A DNA stretch of 64,000 nt, taken from Henningerozyma blattae CBS 6284. Lineage: Eukaryota > Ascomycota > Saccharomycetes > Saccharomycetales > Saccharomycetaceae. The translations under genes and the position numbers were made by a program. Below the pieces are notes generated by a model, which saw only the letters and a program-made list of their open reading frames with translations, had not been told where the DNA came from and made no database searches. The stretch is taken from positions 1,054,001 to 1,118,000 of the forward strand of contig NC_020185.1 in the NCBI RefSeq assembly GCF_000315915.1, in the 5' to 3' direction. Of this stretch, positions 60,767 to 64,000 are shown piece by piece (position 1 is the first letter of the stretch; every line of letters starts with the position of its first letter).

Positions 60767-62269
60767 ATGTCTAGATTACAAAGATTAACCACCTTGTCCG
60801 TTGACACTGGTAGCAACATCAGAAGATCTTCCATCATTGGTACCATTGGTCCAAAGACCAACTCTCCAGAAGCCATGGTCGCTTTGAGAAAGGCTGGTTT
60901 GAACATTGTCAGAATGAACTTCTCTCACGGTTCTTACGAATACCACCAAAGTGTTATTGACAACGCCAGAAAATCTGAAGAATTATACCCAGGTAGACCA
61001 TTAGCTATTGCTTTGGATACCAAGGGTCCAGAAATCAGAACTGGTACCACCACCAACGATGTTGACTACCCAATCCCACCAAACCACGAAATGGTTTTCA
61101 CCACTGATGACAAATACGCTAAGGCTTGTGATGACAAAGTTATGTACTTAGACTACAAGAACATTACCAAGGTTATCTCCAAGGGTAAGGTTATCTACGT
61201 TGATGATGGTGTTTTATCTTTCGAAGTTTTGGAAGTTGTTGATGCTCAAAACTTAAAGGTTAAGTCCTTGAACGCTGGTAAGATCTGTTCTCACAAGGGT
61301 GTTAACTTACCAGGTACCGATGTCGATTTACCAGCTTTATCCGAAAAGGACAAGGCTGATTTGAGATTCGGTGTCAAGAATGGTGTCCACATGGTCTTCG
61401 CTTCTTTCATCAGAACTGCTCAAGATGTTTTGACCATCAGAGAAGTCTTAGGTGAAGATGGTAAGGACATCAAGATTGTTGTTAAGATTGAAAACCAACA
61501 AGGTGTTAACAACTTCGATGAAATCTTAAAGGTCACTGATGCTGTTATGGTTGCCAGAGGTGATTTAGGTATTGAAATTCCAGCTCCAGAAGTTTTGGCT
61601 GTTCAAAAGAGATTGATTGCTAAGTCCAACGTTGCCGGTAAGCCAGTTGTCTGTGCCACCCAAATGTTGGAATCTATGACTTACAACCCAAGACCAACCA
61701 GAGCTGAAGTTTCCGATGTTGGTAACGCTATCTTAGATGGTGCTGACTGTGTTATGTTGTCCGGTGAAACCGCCAAGGGTAACTACCCAGTTAACGCTGT
61801 TACCACCATGGCTCAAACTGCTTTGATGGCTGAAAACGCTATTGCTTACCAAGCTAACTACGATGACATGAGAAACGTTACTCCAAAACCATTCTCTACC
61901 ACTGAAACCATTGCTGCTTCTGCTGTTGCCGCTGTCTTTGAACAAAAGGCTAAGGCTATCATCGTCTTATCTACCTCTGGTAACACCCCAAGATTGATCT
62001 CCAAGTACAGACCAAACTGTCCAACCATCATGGTTACCAGAAACCCAAGAGCTGCTAGATTCTCTCACTTATACAGAGGTATCTACCCATACGTCTTCGA
62101 AGGTGCTGAAAAAGCTGACTGGACTGAAGATGTTGAAGCTAGATTAAACTTCGGTATTGAACAAGGTAAGGAAGCCGGTATGTTGAAGAAGGGTGATGTC
62201 GTTGTCACCGTTCAAGGTTTCAAGAAGGGTACTGGTCACTCTAACACTATGAGATTGATCGTTGTTTAA
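60767..62269 (+). CDS. CDC19: Pyruvate kinase
   Basis: Glycolytic enzyme converting phosphoenolpyruvate and ADP to pyruvate and ATP, 500 residues, the same length as S. cerevisiae Cdc19/Pyk1. Visible landmarks are [17 protein letters not shown], the metal/substrate segment [16 protein letters not shown], the active-site Lys segment [20 protein letters not shown], the [12 protein letters not shown] loop, and the C-terminal allosteric region with [12 protein letters not shown]. Codon use is extremely biased (GGT, AAG, TTG, GTT/GTC), indicating very high expression, which argues for CDC19 function rather than the weak PYK2. Only one copy lies here; it stands for both YAL038W and YOR347C. Confidence 0.97.
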   Translation: MSRLQRLTTLSVDTGSNIRRSSIIGTIGPKTNSPEAMVALRKAGLNIVRMNFSHGSYEYHQSVIDNARKSEELYPGRPLAIALDTKGPEIRTGTTTNDVDYPIPPNHEMVFTTDDKYAKACDDKVMYLDYKNITKVISKGKVIYVDDGVLSFEVLEVVDAQNLKVKSLNAGKICSHKGVNLPGTDVDLPALSEKDKADLRFGVKNGVHMVFASFIRTAQDVLTIREVLGEDGKDIKIVVKIENQQGVNNFDEILKVTDAVMVARGDLGIEIPAPEVLAVQKRLIAKSNVAGKPVVCATQMLESMTYNPRPTRAEVSDVGNAILDGADCVMLSGETAKGNYPVNAVTTMAQTALMAENAIAYQANYDDMRNVTPKPFSTTETIAASAVAAVFEQKAKAIIVLSTSGNTPRLISKYRPNCPTIMVTRNPRAARFSHLYRGIYPYVFEGAEKADWTEDVEARLNFGIEQGKEAGMLKKGDVVVTVQGFKKGTGHSNTMRLIVV

Positions 62270-62581
62270 ACAACTTAGAATTTAGTATAGATACTTATTT
62301 TATTTTAACTTTTAGGATGTTATATACATAATATACAATTTATATGAGAATAAACGAGTTTATGAATTGCGTTTTTCAAAATTTATTTTTCCAAGTTTTC
62401 CCATTGACTATGGTGAAAAGGATTAGAATAAGGAAATTGATTCACTTTTACAGCTTAGTCCATTATACCGAAAGAATATGAGATCTATGGACTACTAAAC
62501 ACTATTATAGTAGGTAATAATACAATATTGTTTAACAACTAAAATATATATATTAGAGATAGAACTACAGATTTATTTCTA
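62270..62581. terminator. Convergent CDC19/REV1 3' region
   Basis: 312 bp of AT-rich DNA with TATATA elements; no gene. Confidence 0.45.
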
Positions 62582-64000
62582 TTAATATTTAATGGGGAAA
62601 TCGGTAGGCAACTTTTCATCATCCCAATTGCTATGCATGTTTAATATATGGATTAATTTTCTTATCAGCACTACTTCCCATTTTTGATTTCCATTATAAT
62701 TCTTTTTATTAATTAAGGAAAAATTTCGTAGAATAGAAGATAAGCGCTGAGTCATTCGAATAACAGTATGAATGCTCCCAGTTCTTAAAAGAGACCAAAT
62801 AAAATCCTCAAGAATGATTAAATCTCTGTCACTCGGCGGTATGTCATGTAGTGTAGAGTATATCCAATTTTCATAGCTGTCCATAATTTCCTCAGTACCA
62901 CTAATACCTTGAAACATTATTTTAAAATTACTTTCATCATCATGGTTGACTAAACCCCCATAAGTGAATATCTTCGGATCATTTTCCGTAAGACCTCCAG
63001 TATCTTGGCTAGAAAGCTCATCAGATTCAATTTTATCCCTTATACTATCACCATTGCTTAATCCTAATAATCTCTTATTATTGTGCTCATAAATATTTTT
63101 CTCAATATTAACATTGGCCACATTATTATTAAAGCTCCCGCCATTCCCATATTCTTCGCCAGAATTCTGAGTAGTATCATAAGCAATGTCTTCCTTTGCT
63201 GTCCTTGTTGGAAAATCGGAAAGAAATGATGATTCTTCTTTGCTAGGAGAGTATCTGGTATCTATTTCTCTTAATGGTGAGTTAACGATGGAGGGTCGCT
63301 TACTTACAGAAGATTCAGTTCTATCTAGCATTTTTTGCATTTTTTTTCTTGGACTTTCTAAATCTGAATGATACTCATCTGGCGACGATTTATGTGAGAT
63401 ATTATTATGTTCCTCTCGAAACAATACACGCTTAACAGGCCTTTTAGGAATACCAGTTTGCAAATTTCCACCATTATCTCTGTTTGGAGTTGTAACGTTA
63501 ATATCTGGTACCACATCTTTAAAAGGTGTTACTGGTGAATTGATCTTGTTTGTTTCATTAATATTTAGTATAATATTTTTCTGGAATGGTAGTCTTTTCT
63601 GTCTATATTTTGCAACATCTACTAGCTTTGTAAAATGTACAGCTATTCCTCTTACTTCGGCAGGTGGACATGACAATGATCTGAACATATTTCGGAGTTC
63701 TGTCGTAATCAAACCCTGAAGCGAAGAAGGAATACCTAATCTATTGGTACGGCTAAAAGAATCACATTGGCCCATTCCTAGGTATTTTGCTGGTTCAATG
63801 GGGGCATCCTTAGCCCTTTTCATAACCTTTAATGTTACTTGTGACGTATTCTTCTTCATTTCTTTAAGTTTTGCAATTAAATATTCAACACATCGCTCTA
63901 AATATGTATCTACTTGTTCAATTTTAGAAAATCGAATACCCCAGTTGATATCAATAGACAACGATTTTCTTTCAAAAGTACTAATAGGATCATGTATCAA
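62582..64000 (-). CDS. REV1: DNA polymerase zeta partner Rev1, C-terminal part (cut by window edge)
   Basis: Y-family translesion deoxycytidyl transferase; 472 residues of the C-terminal part are present. The 5' end lies beyond base 64000; the first codon here is TTG inside the gene, not a start. The visible part opens in the little-finger domain (FERKSLSIDINWGIRF, TSQVTLKVMKR, KYLGMGQCDSFSRT), where S. cerevisiae Rev1 is almost identical in pattern. A Ser/Asn-rich linker follows, and a C-terminal helical domain (about the last 100 residues, SYENWIYSTLHDIPPSDRDL onwards) is the part that binds Rev7, Pol zeta and other polymerases. It follows the pyruvate kinase gene as YOR346W follows PYK2. 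Confidence 0.95.
   Translation of the reverse strand: MIHDPISTFERKSLSIDINWGIRFSKIEQVDTYLERCVEYLIAKLKEMKKNTSQVTLKVMKRAKDAPIEPAKYLGMGQCDSFSRTNRLGIPSSLQGLITTELRNMFRSLSCPPAEVRGIAVHFTKLVDVAKYRQKRLPFQKNIILNINETNKINSPVTPFKDVVPDINVTTPNRDNGGNLQTGIPKRPVKRVLFREEHNNISHKSSPDEYHSDLESPRKKMQKMLDRTESSVSKRPSIVNSPLREIDTRYSPSKEESSFLSDFPTRTAKEDIAYDTTQNSGEEYGNGGSFNNNVANVNIEKNIYEHNNKRLLGLSNGDSIRDKIESDELSSQDTGGLTENDPKIFTYGGLVNHDDESNFKIMFQGISGTEEIMDSYENWIYSTLHDIPPSDRDLIILEDFIWSLLRTGSIHTVIRMTQRLSSILRNFSLINKKNYNGNQKWEVVLIRKLIHILNMHSNWDDEKLPTDFPIKY

Noticed and set aside
1..64000. tRNA genes and Ty LTRs in the larger spacers
   Set aside because: I looked for B-box-like GGTTCGANTCC sequences on both strands and for TGTTGG...CCAACA-type LTR ends and found no convincing match. 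Only a structure-based search could exclude them fully.

Overview
The window is nuclear DNA of a budding yeast of the family Saccharomycetaceae. It is AT-rich with compact, mostly intronless genes, and almost every long open reading frame is recognisable as a Saccharomyces cerevisiae homologue. I see no tRNA, rRNA, transposon, CRISPR array, centromere or telomere.

Layout. The left 9 kb is an accessory part: an FLR1-type drug exporter (1.1-2.8 kb), a PIR cell-wall protein with seven internal repeats (3.9-5.0 kb) and a Zn2Cys6 transcription factor (5.3-7.9 kb). From 9.3 kb to the right edge the order is BDH1, ECM1, CNE1, GPB2/GPB1, MRS6, RPS12, RAD17, PEX22, SCP1, FLC2, AIM2, GEM1, SPC72, BOL3, PDE2, VTS1, ERV46, CDC24, GDS1, CLN3, CIN1, CDC19 and the C-terminal half of REV1.

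In S. cerevisiae these genes alternate between two places: chromosome I left arm (YAL060W to YAL038W) and chromosome XV right arm (YOR371C to YOR346W). Those are two sister tracks left by the whole-genome duplication. Here they sit interleaved on one chromosome, all in compatible order and orientation. Essential genes that belong in the same ancestral block (PTA1, PRT1, PRE10, SOG2) are absent and must be elsewhere, presumably on a sister track. The species is therefore best read as a post-duplication yeast that sorted its duplicates differently from S. cerevisiae. Tetrapisispora, Vanderwaltozyma, Kazachstania and Naumovozyma are candidates; I cannot name the species.

Functions. Several genes feed nutrient and G1 control: GPB2 and PDE2 restrain PKA signalling, CLN3 starts G1, CDC24 activates Cdc42 and CDC19 is the glycolytic pyruvate kinase. 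Others act in the ER and Golgi (CNE1, MRS6, ERV46, FLC2), mitochondria (GEM1, BOL3, AIM2), peroxisomes (PEX22), DNA damage response (RAD17, REV1), and microtubules and actin (SPC72, CIN1, SCP1).

The most notable non-coding signals are these. A palindrome TCGGCCGA occurs only upstream of the exporter and of the zinc-cluster factor. CLN3 and PDE2 have very long 5' leaders almost or completely free of upstream ATGs. A perfect 24-bp palindrome lies between RAD17 and PEX22. A coding-looking but ATG-less reading frame lies between ERV46 and CDC24. Two unusually large spacers flank CLN3.

Several open frames begin at TTG upstream of the real ATG. I moved the starts of ECM1, SPC72, CLN3 and CIN1 to the first in-frame ATG.
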